Shown one piece after another: positions 40,299 through 47,851 of a stretch of 64,000 bases of DNA. The DNA is taken from positions 294,001 to 358,000 of the forward strand of contig NZ_CP118224.1 in NCBI RefSeq assembly GCF_030849025.1, read 5' to 3'. Source of the stretch: Oceanimonas pelagia. GTDB taxonomy: Bacteria > Pseudomonadota > Gammaproteobacteria > Enterobacterales > Aeromonadaceae. The notes beneath the pieces are model-generated. The model worked only from the letters and a program-made list of their open reading frames with translations. It did no database searches and was not told where the DNA came from. The position numbers and the translations under genes are program-made. Positions within the stretch are counted from its first letter, which is position 1; every line of letters starts with the position of its first letter.

Positions 40299-41726
40299 AT
40301 GAGTCAAGAAGTCAAAGCTCAGGTTGTGGTTCTGGGCGCGGGCCCTGCCGGCTATTCCGCCGCTTTCCGTGCCGCCGACCTGGGCCTGGAAACCGTTATC
40401 GTAGAGCGTTATTCCACTCTGGGCGGTGTATGTCTGAACGTGGGCTGTATTCCGTCCAAGGCGCTGCTGCACATCGCCAAGGTGATTGAAGAATCCAAGA
40501 TGATGGCCAGCCACGGTGTGACCTTTGGCGAGCCGCAGATCGATCTGGACAAGGTTCGCGCGCACAAGGAAAAAGTCATCGGTCAGCTGACTCAAGGGTT
40601 GGGCGGCATGGCCAAGATGCGCAAGGTCAAGGTAGTGAACGGCGTGGCCCGGTTCACCGGCGCCAACACCCTGGTGGTGGAAGGCGAAAACGGCAACACC
40701 ACCGTTAACTTTGACAACGCCATCATCGCCGCCGGCTCCCGTCCGATCAAGCTGCCCTTTATTCCCCACGACGATCCGCGCGTATGGGACTCTACCGATG
40801 CCCTCGAGCTGAAGGAAGTGCCCGAGAAGCTGCTGGTGATGGGTGGCGGTATCATCGGTCTGGAAATGGGCACCGTGTACCATGCCCTGGGCTCCAAGAT
40901 CGACGTGGTTGAAATGTTCGACCAGGTGATTCCGGCGGCCGACAAGGACATCATCAAGATCTTTACCAAGCAGGTGAAGAACAAGTTCAACATGATGCTG
41001 GAAACCAAGGTGACCGCCGTTGACGCCAAGGATGACGGTATTCACGTCACCATGGAAAACAAGAAAGGCGAAAGTATCACCAACGTTTACGACGCCGTGC
41101 TGGTGGCCATTGGCCGTACTCCCAACGGCAAGCTGCTGGACGCCGAGAAAGCCGGCGTGAACGTGGACGAGCGTGGCTTCATCAACGTCGACAAGCAGCT
41201 GCGCACCAATGTGCCGCACATCTACGCCATCGGTGACATCGTGGGTCAGCCCATGCTGGCGCACAAGGGGGTGCACGAAGGTCACGTGGCCGCCGAAGTG
41301 ATCGCCGGCATGAAGCACTACTTCGACCCGAAAGTGATCCCGTCCATCGCCTACACCGAGCCGGAAGTGGCATGGGTGGGTGTGACCGAGAAGGAAGCCA
41401 AGGAAAAAGGCCTGAACTTTGAAGTGGCGTCCTTCCCCTGGGCGGCCTCCGGCCGGGCCATTGCCTCCGACTCTTCCTACGGCATGACCAAGCTGATCTT
41501 CGACAAGGACACTCACCGCGTGCTGGGTGGTGCCACCATCGGTACCAACGCCGGCGAGCTGCTGGGTGAAATCGGCCTGGCCATCGAGATGGGCGCCGAC
41601 GCCGAAGACATCGCGCTGACCATTCACGCTCACCCCACTCTGCACGAGTCCGTGGGCATGGCCGCCGAAGTGTTCGAAGGCTCCATCACCGACATGCCGA
41701 ACCCCAAGGCCAAGAAGAAGAAGTAA
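40299..41726 (+). CDS. lpd: Dihydrolipoamide dehydrogenase E3
   Basis: Lpd reoxidises dihydrolipoamide with FAD and NAD+ in the pyruvate and 2-oxoglutarate dehydrogenases and the glycine cleavage system. The 475-aa product has the FAD motif VVLGAGPAGYSAAFRAADLG, the redox disulfide in GGVCLNVGCIPSK, the NAD motif GGGIIGLEMG and the active-site HAHPTLHE near the C-terminus. The sequence ends with a lysine run (KKKK). A terminator on each side makes it a separate unit, which fits its shared use by several complexes. Confidence 0.97.
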   Translation: MSQEVKAQVVVLGAGPAGYSAAFRAADLGLETVIVERYSTLGGVCLNVGCIPSKALLHIAKVIEESKMMASHGVTFGEPQIDLDKVRAHKEKVIGQLTQGLGGMAKMRKVKVVNGVARFTGANTLVVEGENGNTTVNFDNAIIAAGSRPIKLPFIPHDDPRVWDSTDALELKEVPEKLLVMGGGIIGLEMGTVYHALGSKIDVVEMFDQVIPAADKDIIKIFTKQVKNKFNMMLETKVTAVDAKDDGIHVTMENKKGESITNVYDAVLVAIGRTPNGKLLDAEKAGVNVDERGFINVDKQLRTNVPHIYAIGDIVGQPMLAHKGVHEGHVAAEVIAGMKHYFDPKVIPSIAYTEPEVAWVGVTEKEAKEKGLNFEVASFPWAASGRAIASDSSYGMTKLIFDKDTHRVLGGATIGTNAGELLGEIGLAIEMGADAEDIALTIHAHPTLHESVGMAAEVFEGSITDMPNPKAKKKK

Positions 41727-41750
41727 TTCTTTTTGCCTTCGGCAATAAAA

Positions 41751-41780
41751 ATCCCCGGCCCACTGGCCGGGGATTTTTTT
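41751..41780 (+). terminator. Terminator after lpd
   Basis: ATCCCCGGCC and GGCCGGGGAT (10-bp arms, loop CACT) are preceded by AAAA and followed by seven T residues. Confidence 0.93.
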
Positions 41781-41808
41781 AGGGAATAGGGACTTGGGAT
41801 TAGGGCGA
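41781..41808. repeat. Heptamer array (AGGGAAT family), left of the IS element
   Basis: Four 7-bp units (AGGGAAT, AGGGACT, TGGGATT, AGGGCGA). The complementary array lies at 43149-43190 on the other side of the IS, so the two look like arms of one inverted array now split by about 1.3 kb. Confidence 0.75.
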
Positions 41809-41814
41809 ATTGCC

Positions 41815-41885
41815 TGTAGGCCCCAATTTATTGGGGCAACGGTGCCACCTGTTAACCGGTTTGCCCGAATGAATTCGGGCCTACA
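41815..41885. repeat. REP-like element with two perfect hairpins
   Basis: A 71-bp element with TGTAGG and CCTACA ends. Inside are the perfect palindromes GCCCCAAT-TT-ATTGGGGC and GCCCGAAT-GA-ATTCGGGC, separated by about 25 bp. It looks like a paired REP unit. The IS3 element is inserted 3 bp past its right end. Confidence 0.75.
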
Positions 41886-41936
41886 ATGTGGACTGGCCCG
41901 AGAAAAGTAGACACCTTCATTAGATGAGAAGGTGTT

Positions 41937-42254
41937 ATGAAATACAAACCCCACCGTCGCTTTAGCGATGCATTCAAACGTGAGGCCGTCGAGGCCTCGC
42001 TCTCCACCACAGAGACACAAGCTCAGCTTGCTGGCAGACTTGGGATCCATCCTAACCAATTGAGTCGCTGGCGTAGAGAGTGGAGCATGACCAAGAAATC
42101 ATCCGACAAAGCCGTTGAAAACACCGGACCAGAAAAAAGCCTGCAGGAGCTGGAGCGCGAGGTAGCTCGGCTGAAGAAGCAGCTTGAGCGGAAAGAGCTG
42201 GAGAACGAAATCCTAAAAAAGGCGCAAGAGTACTTCGCCAAGCACGGCAAGTAA
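41937..42254 (+). CDS. IS3-family transposase OrfA
   Basis: A 105-aa DNA-binding subunit with a helix-turn-helix (residues about 10-48: FSDAFKREAVEAS...LAGRLGIHPNQLSRWRRE) and a leucine-zipper-like coiled coil (70-95, QELEREVARLKKQLERKELE). A slippery heptamer A-AAA-AAG lies at 42215-42221 in the zero frame. A -1 shift there opens a frame with no stop into orfB, giving the fused OrfAB transposase. Confidence 0.92.
   Translation: MKYKPHRRFSDAFKREAVEASLSTTETQAQLAGRLGIHPNQLSRWRREWSMTKKSSDKAVENTGPEKSLQELEREVARLKKQLERKELENEILKKAQEYFAKHGK
42215..42221 (+). promoter_or_regulatory. Programmed -1 frameshift site (A AAA AAG)
   Basis: The heptamer falls in the correct phase of orfA (codons AAA AAG). 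The -1 frame is open from here through 42305 to the end of orfB. This is the known way IS3 elements make OrfAB. Confidence 0.85.
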
Positions 42255-42304
42255 GGTTTGCCTTTATCGAGGCCCACCGAAGTCAACGCTGGCGGGTCTC
42301 GATA

Positions 42305-43114
42305 ATGTGTGAAGTACTCGACGTGTCACGAGCGGGATATTATCGCTGGCGAACACGTCAACACTCTCCGGGGGCGCGTGCCATCGAGCGACGGACGCTG
42401 AACACCTTCCTGCTCGAGCGAGCCAGGCAACTGAAGAATGTGCCGGGTTATCGCAAGCTGTGGCTGGAAGCACGGGATGCCGGGTTCTGCTGCGGCAAGA
42501 ACCAGGTTCAGCGCTTGCTGAGAGACGCTGGTTATCGTTCATGCACGGCTCCTAAAGCAGGATATCAAAAGCCAACATCGTCCTTGCCTGTGTTACCGAA
42601 TCTGTTGAATCGCCAGTTCTCGGTGGGTTCAGCGAACCGAGTTTGGGTATCAGATATCACCCAAATCCGGTGCAGTGAAGGCTGGCTCTACATCGCAGCA
42701 GTCCTAGACCTGGGCACACGCCGCGTGGTGGGCCGAGCCATGGGTGCCATCAATAGCGCCCAACTGGTGCTGGAGGCCCTTGAGCAGGCATGGCAACATC
42801 AGCGGCCAGATGGGAAACAGCTGTTGTTCCACTCGGACCAAGGGAGTCAGTATCGCAACGGAGAGGTGATGAGATGGCTGAATACACGGGGAATCACCAT
42901 CAGCATGTCACGCCGAGGTAACTGCTGGGATAACGCCTGTTCGGAAAGCTTCTTCGCGCTACTCAAGAAGGAGTGGACTCGCCCTCTGGGCGTGCTCGGA
43001 AGAGACGAAATGGCAGATGAAGTCCGGTATTATACAGACGAGTATTACCCGAAAGTGCGGCGCCACATGGCGCTGGGAGGGATGACTCCCGATGCCTACG
43101 CAGCTGCCGCTTAA
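42305..43114 (+). CDS. IS3-family transposase OrfB (DDE integrase domain)
   Basis: A 269-aa catalytic part from this ATG; in the fusion the frame starts at 42221. The DDE triad is complete: D117 in VWVSDITQI, D178 in LLFHSDQGSQY and E214 in NACSESFFALLKKEW, with 35 residues between the last two. The N-terminal HTH_21-like segment (MCEVLDVSRAGYYRWR) is also present. OrfAB is expected to carry out figure-eight/circle transposition. Confidence 0.93.
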   Translation: MCEVLDVSRAGYYRWRTRQHSPGARAIERRTLNTFLLERARQLKNVPGYRKLWLEARDAGFCCGKNQVQRLLRDAGYRSCTAPKAGYQKPTSSLPVLPNLLNRQFSVGSANRVWVSDITQIRCSEGWLYIAAVLDLGTRRVVGRAMGAINSAQLVLEALEQAWQHQRPDGKQLLFHSDQGSQYRNGEVMRWLNTRGITISMSRRGNCWDNACSESFFALLKKEWTRPLGVLGRDEMADEVRYYTDEYYPKVRRHMALGGMTPDAYAAAA

Positions 43115-43148
43115 CTTAAGTGTCTACTTTATCGGGGGCACTCCAATG

Positions 43149-43190
43149 TCCCCATTCCCCATTCCCCATTCCCCATTCCCCAGTCCCCGT
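43149..43190. repeat. Heptamer array (TCCCCAT), right of the IS element
   Basis: Six direct 7-bp units, four of them TCCCCAT and two variants. It is the complement of the array at 41781-41808. Between here and the chemoreceptor start (43325) I see only ordinary promoter-length sequence. Confidence 0.85.
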
Positions 43191-43324
43191 GGCTTAGGCC
43201 CCATTTGTGCCACCGATCACTGTTTTGAATAAAATGCGCGCGCCCTTGTCCGTTAGCCGATATGTTAAAAAGCCCGCTCAGGGGCACACATTTAATGTTT
43301 TATCGTGACGTAAGGGACTACGAC

Positions 43325-45199
43325 ATGCGCTTTCACCCCGGCAATCTGAGTGTCAGGTTCAAGCTGATCCTGGGCTTTGTGATGATGTTGCTGACTACCC
43401 TGGCCATCGCCGCCATCAGTGGCTTTTCTCTCAACCAGGTGCTTGGCAGCGCCGACCGGCAGGAGCGGGCGGCGAGCATCGATCTGTTGTTCGGCAAGGC
43501 GCGTCAGCTGGAGAAGGATTACCTGCTGCAGCACGACAGCGCGCTGCTGACCCAGGCCAATACCACCGTGGCTCAGGCCCGCGAGCTGGCCGGCCGGCTG
43601 CGGCCGGAGCTGCACGATGCCGCCGATCTGGCTCGCCTCGAGCGGCTGCAGGACAGTGCCGAGGCCTATCAGCGGGAGCTGGAACAACTGGCGGCGCTGG
43701 GGCAGCAAAGCACCGATTTGCTGTTCAGCCTCAACCAGCTGGGCTTTGCCGCCCAGCAGCGGGCCGAGTACCTGAGTGGCGGCGAGCCGGCCTACATGAG
43801 CTGGCTGGTGCGGCTGACCGGCATACGTCTGATCCAGCGTGAATACGCCATCAGCGGTGATGCATCCCAGGCCGAGTTGCTGGCGGGCCGGCTGAAGGGG
43901 CTGATGCTGACCCTGGAGAGCCGTCTCCGGCTGGGGGAGGACGCGGACGTGCGCGAGTTTTACCAGCTGCTGCAACGTTTTGACCAGCAGCAGCAGGAAT
44001 ACGTCGCCCTGACCCGGGCACTGGCAGATCTGGAAGCCCGCATCGACGAGCTGGCCAGCACCATTGCCGACAGCAGCGCTGCCCTGGTGGCCAGCCAGAA
44101 GCAGAACATGGAAGCCGTCAGCCAGTGGTCGGGCAGCCTGATCCTGCTGGTGACCGTTGCCGCGCTGGTGATGGGCGCCCTGTTTGCCTGGCTGATCACG
44201 CAAGGCATCGTCAACCCGCTCAAGGTGCTGATGGCCCAGGCGGATCGCATTGCCGGCGGCGATCTCACCCAGGATGTGTCTCATGAGCGCAAGGATGAGC
44301 TGGGCCGGCTGATGGACAGCATGCAGACCATGACCCGGAACCTGCGTGCCCTGGTGGGGGAGCTCAACAACAACAGCGGTCATATCGCCAGCTCCGCCCA
44401 GACCCTGTCGGCCATGTCGGAGCAGGGCCGGCACGACACCAACCAGCAGCGGCTGGAGCTGGAGCAGGTGTCCACCGCCATGAATGAAATGGCCGCCACC
44501 GTGCAGGAGGTGGCACGCCATGCCGAAGCCGCCTTTGGTGCGGCCCAGGCCGCCGACACCGACGCCGGTGCCGGTAACACACGAGTTACCCAGACCACGG
44601 AGCGCATCACCTCCCTGGCGGAAGAGGTGCGCCGTTCACTGGCGGTGATCCAGCAACTGGAAAGCGAGAGCCTCAACATTGGCGGTATCCTCGATGTGAT
44701 CAAGGGTGTGGCGGAGCAGACCAACCTGCTGGCGCTCAATGCTGCCATCGAGGCGGCCCGGGCCGGCGAGCACGGCCGCGGTTTTGCGGTGGTGGCCGAC
44801 GAGGTACGGGCACTGGCGAGCCGCACCCAGCAGGCCACCTCCCAGATTGAGGCCATGATCCAGGGGCTGCAGGGCAAGGCCCGGGAGTCGGTGACCCTGA
44901 TGGATCACAGCGCCGCCATGGCCGAGGATACCGTGGCCACCGCCTTTGAGACCGGCAACGCCATTCAGGCCATGGCCCGGGCGGTGTCGCATATTCAGCA
45001 GATGAACAGCCAGATCGCCACCGCCGCCGAGCAGCAGAGCTCGGTCGCGGAAGAGATCAACCGCTCGGTGTTCAGCATTCGTGAGCTGGCGGAGCATTCC
45101 GCCGCCGCCAGCGACGAGGCCGCCGGCAACAGCGCCCGGCTCGCCGGCCTTGGCAACGAGCTGCAACAACTGGTAGGGCGGTTTCGGCTGCCGGCATAA
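43325..45199 (+). CDS. Methyl-accepting chemotaxis protein with HBM-like helical sensor
   Basis: A 624-aa chemoreceptor. TM1 is about residues 12-34, the long helical periplasmic sensor about 35-270 (EAA-rich, no CACHE motifs, helical bimodular type), TM2 about 280-303, then HAMP and the signalling domain with [22 protein letters not shown]. Family members with HBM sensors bind small organic acids such as TCA intermediates; here that is inference. The ATG at 43325 has AAGGGA upstream; earlier ATGs (43262, 43295) would add residues with weaker sites. Confidence 0.88.
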   Translation: MRFHPGNLSVRFKLILGFVMMLLTTLAIAAISGFSLNQVLGSADRQERAASIDLLFGKARQLEKDYLLQHDSALLTQANTTVAQARELAGRLRPELHDAADLARLERLQDSAEAYQRELEQLAALGQQSTDLLFSLNQLGFAAQQRAEYLSGGEPAYMSWLVRLTGIRLIQREYAISGDASQAELLAGRLKGLMLTLESRLRLGEDADVREFYQLLQRFDQQQQEYVALTRALADLEARIDELASTIADSSAALVASQKQNMEAVSQWSGSLILLVTVAALVMGALFAWLITQGIVNPLKVLMAQADRIAGGDLTQDVSHERKDELGRLMDSMQTMTRNLRALVGELNNNSGHIASSAQTLSAMSEQGRHDTNQQRLELEQVSTAMNEMAATVQEVARHAEAAFGAAQAADTDAGAGNTRVTQTTERITSLAEEVRRSLAVIQQLESESLNIGGILDVIKGVAEQTNLLALNAAIEAARAGEHGRGFAVVADEVRALASRTQQATSQIEAMIQGLQGKARESVTLMDHSAAMAEDTVATAFETGNAIQAMARAVSHIQQMNSQIATAAEQQSSVAEEINRSVFSIRELAEHSAAASDEAAGNSARLAGLGNELQQLVGRFRLPA

Positions 45200-45203
45200 G
45201 ATT

Positions 45204-45238
45204 GTGAGGGGTGAGGGGTGAGGGGTGAGGGGTGAGGG
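45204..45238. repeat. GTGAGGG array, five perfect copies
   Basis: Five identical tandem units begin 5 nt after the stop codon of the chemoreceptor gene. There is no inverted arm nearby. Confidence 0.9.
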
Positions 45239-45396
45239 GGCCCGCATGTTTTTTGGCGCGCGGGTGGCTCGCCCGCATATTGGCGCGAAGCGGCAAACCA
45301 CCTGTCTGCCCCTGTCTTCCCCCGTACGCTCGGCTCTCCCCATTTTCAGCCCGCCGGCATACAATGCGAACATGATTTGTGCGGTTGTGAATTGCC

Positions 45397-47637
45397 ATGC
45401 GCCTCCTTGCTTTGCTGTTAACCCTGTTGTTGTCGTGGCCGGTGCTGGCCGAGCGTCCGCGTGTGGCGCTGGTGCTGAGCGGGGGCGGGGCCAAGGGCGC
45501 CGCCCACGTGGGGGTGATCCGCGTACTGGAACAGCAGCGCATTCCGGTGGACATTGTCACCGGCACCAGCATGGGCGCCTATGTGGCGGGCATGTACGCC
45601 CTGGGGCTCGATGCCGGCGAGCTGGAGCGCCAGCTGCTGGCCCTGGACTGGAACCAGGGCTATCAGGACAAGGTGGGCCGGGATGAGCTGTCGCTGCGGC
45701 GCAAGCGCCAGAACGACGAGTTTCTGCTGCGTACCGACATCGGCATTGACGAGCAGTGGCGGCTCAGCCTGCCCGGTGGCTTTTTTCAGGGCCAGGCCCT
45801 GGGCGCCCTGCTTCGGCGCAGCACCCTGACCATTCCCCGCCTGAAAAACTTCGATCACCTGCCCATTCCCTACCGGGCGGTGGCCACCGACATGGAAACC
45901 ATGACCCCGGTGGTGCTGAGCCGGGGCCACCTGGCCACCGCCATGCAGGCCTCCATGTCGGTGCCGGGCGTGCTGCAGCCGGTGACACTGAACGGCAAGC
46001 TGCTGGCGGACGGTGGCGTGGTCAACAACCTGCCGGTGGACGTGGCCAGAGAGCTGGGCGCCGGGGTGGTGATCGCGGTGGACATCGGCGATGCCATGCT
46101 GCCGAGGGAGCAGCTCGACAGCGCCCTGGCCATGATCACCCAGCTGACCAACTACCTCACCCGGGCCGGCACCGAGCGGCAGAAGGCGCTGCTGGCCGAT
46201 GACGACGTGCTGCTCACCCCCAATATTGCCGGCATCGGCGTGGGCGACTTTAACCGCATGCCCGAGGCCATTGCCCGCGGTGAAGCGGCGGCCACGCAAA
46301 TGTTGCCCCAATTACAGCGGCTGGCCCTGAGCGAGCGGGACTATGCCGATTACCGCAACCGCAAGCTGGACCGGCGCGCCCGGCTGCAGCGCAGCGATGC
46401 GGTGTTTCTCGACCGGGTGGAAGTGGAAGGCAATACCAGCCTGAGTGAGGCGGTGATCCGCGATGCACTCGGGCTCAATCCGGGTCAGTTTCACCACACC
46501 GAGGAGCTGGAACGGGGCGTGCGCCGGCTCTATGCCCTGGACGCCTTTGAGCAGGTCAGCTACCGCATCGAGGAGCGGGACGATGAGCAGGTGCTCACGG
46601 TGCACACCCGGGAAAAAGGCTGGGGCCCGGGCTTTGTGGATCTCAAGTTTGCCCTGGAAGACGACTTCTCCAGCCGCACCAGTTACGAGATTGGCGCCCA
46701 GTTTCGCCGCACCCACATCAATATGCTGGGAGGCGAGTGGCTGGCGGAGGTGACCCTGGGCAGCAACAAGCTGCTGGCCAGCGAGTTCTACACGCCGCTG
46801 GATACCGACTACGACTTTTTCTGGAAGGCCCGGGGCGAATATGAAAAGCGCCGGCGCACCTTCTTTGTTGAACCGGGGGAAGACAGCTATCGGCAGTTTG
46901 GCCGGCTCACCACCCTCGACTTTGACTATGCCACCTGGCGAGCCCTGAGCGAGCTGGGCTACAACCTCAATCCCTGGAGCGAGCTGGCCCTGGGTGTGCA
47001 GGGGCTCACCGGCAGCATAGAGGCGCGCAATCTGGACGGCAGCCTGGATGTGGCCTCGGTGGGGCCTTATCTGCGCTTTACCCACGACACCCTGGACAAT
47101 GTGTTTTTCCCCACCCGCGGCGAGGCGGCAGAGCTGACCCTGGGCTATTACCGCAACCGGCTGGACGGCCAGGGCAGCAATGAAAACGTGGCCGGGCTCG
47201 ACTACGAGCTGGACTGGCTCAGGCCCTGGAACGCCGGCCGCCACACCCTGGTGGGTAAGCTGGTGCTGGGTGGCTCCACCGCCGAGCAGCCGCTGCCGGT
47301 GTTTGCCCGCAGCCTGGGCGGCCTGTTCAATCTGTCCGGCTACCAGAGCGAGCAGCTCAGCGGCCGCTACAGCGGCCTGGCCGGAGTGTTGTATCACTAC
47401 CGCTGGTTTGACAACGACTTTGGCGCCTTTCGCTCACCCGTGTATCTGGGGGGCTCGCTGGAGCGGGGCGGGGTGTGGAACTCGGGGGCCGAGGTGGGCT
47501 GGGAGGAATCGCTGACCGCCGGCAGCATTTTCGTTGGCGTGGACACCAACTGGGGGCCGCTCTATCTGGCCTTTGGTCAGGCAGAGGGGGATAAAAGCAG
47601 CGTTTACCTCTATTTCGGCAATCTGTTCAGCTTCTGA
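45397..47637 (+). CDS. Patatin-like phospholipase with POTRA and outer-membrane barrel (PlpD/type Vd-like)
   Basis: A 746-aa protein with a signal peptide (1-18, ending PVLA). The patatin domain (about 20-320) has the oxyanion loop SGGGAKGAAHVG, nucleophile S58 in GTSMG and D205 in ADGGVVNN. One POTRA-like unit follows (about 345-420, DRVEVEGNTSLSEAVIRDALGL), then a BamA/TamA-like beta-barrel to the end with the C-terminal FGNLFSF signature. This layout is the type Vd (PlpD) autotransporter/phospholipase. Whether the lipase part is released is unknown. Confidence 0.92.
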   Translation: MRLLALLLTLLLSWPVLAERPRVALVLSGGGAKGAAHVGVIRVLEQQRIPVDIVTGTSMGAYVAGMYALGLDAGELERQLLALDWNQGYQDKVGRDELSLRRKRQNDEFLLRTDIGIDEQWRLSLPGGFFQGQALGALLRRSTLTIPRLKNFDHLPIPYRAVATDMETMTPVVLSRGHLATAMQASMSVPGVLQPVTLNGKLLADGGVVNNLPVDVARELGAGVVIAVDIGDAMLPREQLDSALAMITQLTNYLTRAGTERQKALLADDDVLLTPNIAGIGVGDFNRMPEAIARGEAAATQMLPQLQRLALSERDYADYRNRKLDRRARLQRSDAVFLDRVEVEGNTSLSEAVIRDALGLNPGQFHHTEELERGVRRLYALDAFEQVSYRIEERDDEQVLTVHTREKGWGPGFVDLKFALEDDFSSRTSYEIGAQFRRTHINMLGGEWLAEVTLGSNKLLASEFYTPLDTDYDFFWKARGEYEKRRRTFFVEPGEDSYRQFGRLTTLDFDYATWRALSELGYNLNPWSELALGVQGLTGSIEARNLDGSLDVASVGPYLRFTHDTLDNVFFPTRGEAAELTLGYYRNRLDGQGSNENVAGLDYELDWLRPWNAGRHTLVGKLVLGGSTAEQPLPVFARSLGGLFNLSGYQSEQLSGRYSGLAGVLYHYRWFDNDFGAFRSPVYLGGSLERGGVWNSGAEVGWEESLTAGSIFVGVDTNWGPLYLAFGQAEGDKSSVYLYFGNLFSF

Positions 47638-47851
47638 TGTTAATGGCTTGTTGACCGTCAAATTGGGGGCATATGCACGGAAAACCCATTCAAAACATGG
47701 CGTTAGTCAAATATTCGACCAAAGGACAGACGGGCCGGATTTTAATTCAGGGTTAAAACTAATATACTTTCGCGGCGTTCTTACGGACGCCCTGGCCCCC
47801 TACAAGGACATTTACGCCCACGGTGGCGAATGATAATAAGAGGATACAGTC

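Larger units (their letters stand above)
41889..43145 (+). mobile_element. IS3-family insertion sequence, intact
   Basis: A 1257-bp element with imperfect inverted repeats: left 41889-41917 (begins TGGACTGGCCC) and right 43118-43145 (its complement begins TGGAGTGCCCC); both contain AGTAGACAC close to their inner ends. ATG flanks both ends (41886-41888 and 43146-43148), a likely 3-bp target duplication. It carries overlapping-frame orfA and orfB, both without internal stops, so it is probably active. The subgroup within IS3 is not resolved. Confidence 0.9.

Noticed and set aside
41937-43114. IS3 transposase as a frameshifted pseudogene
   Set aside because: orfA and orfB are in the normal -1 relation with an in-phase A6G slip site, and no other lesion is visible.
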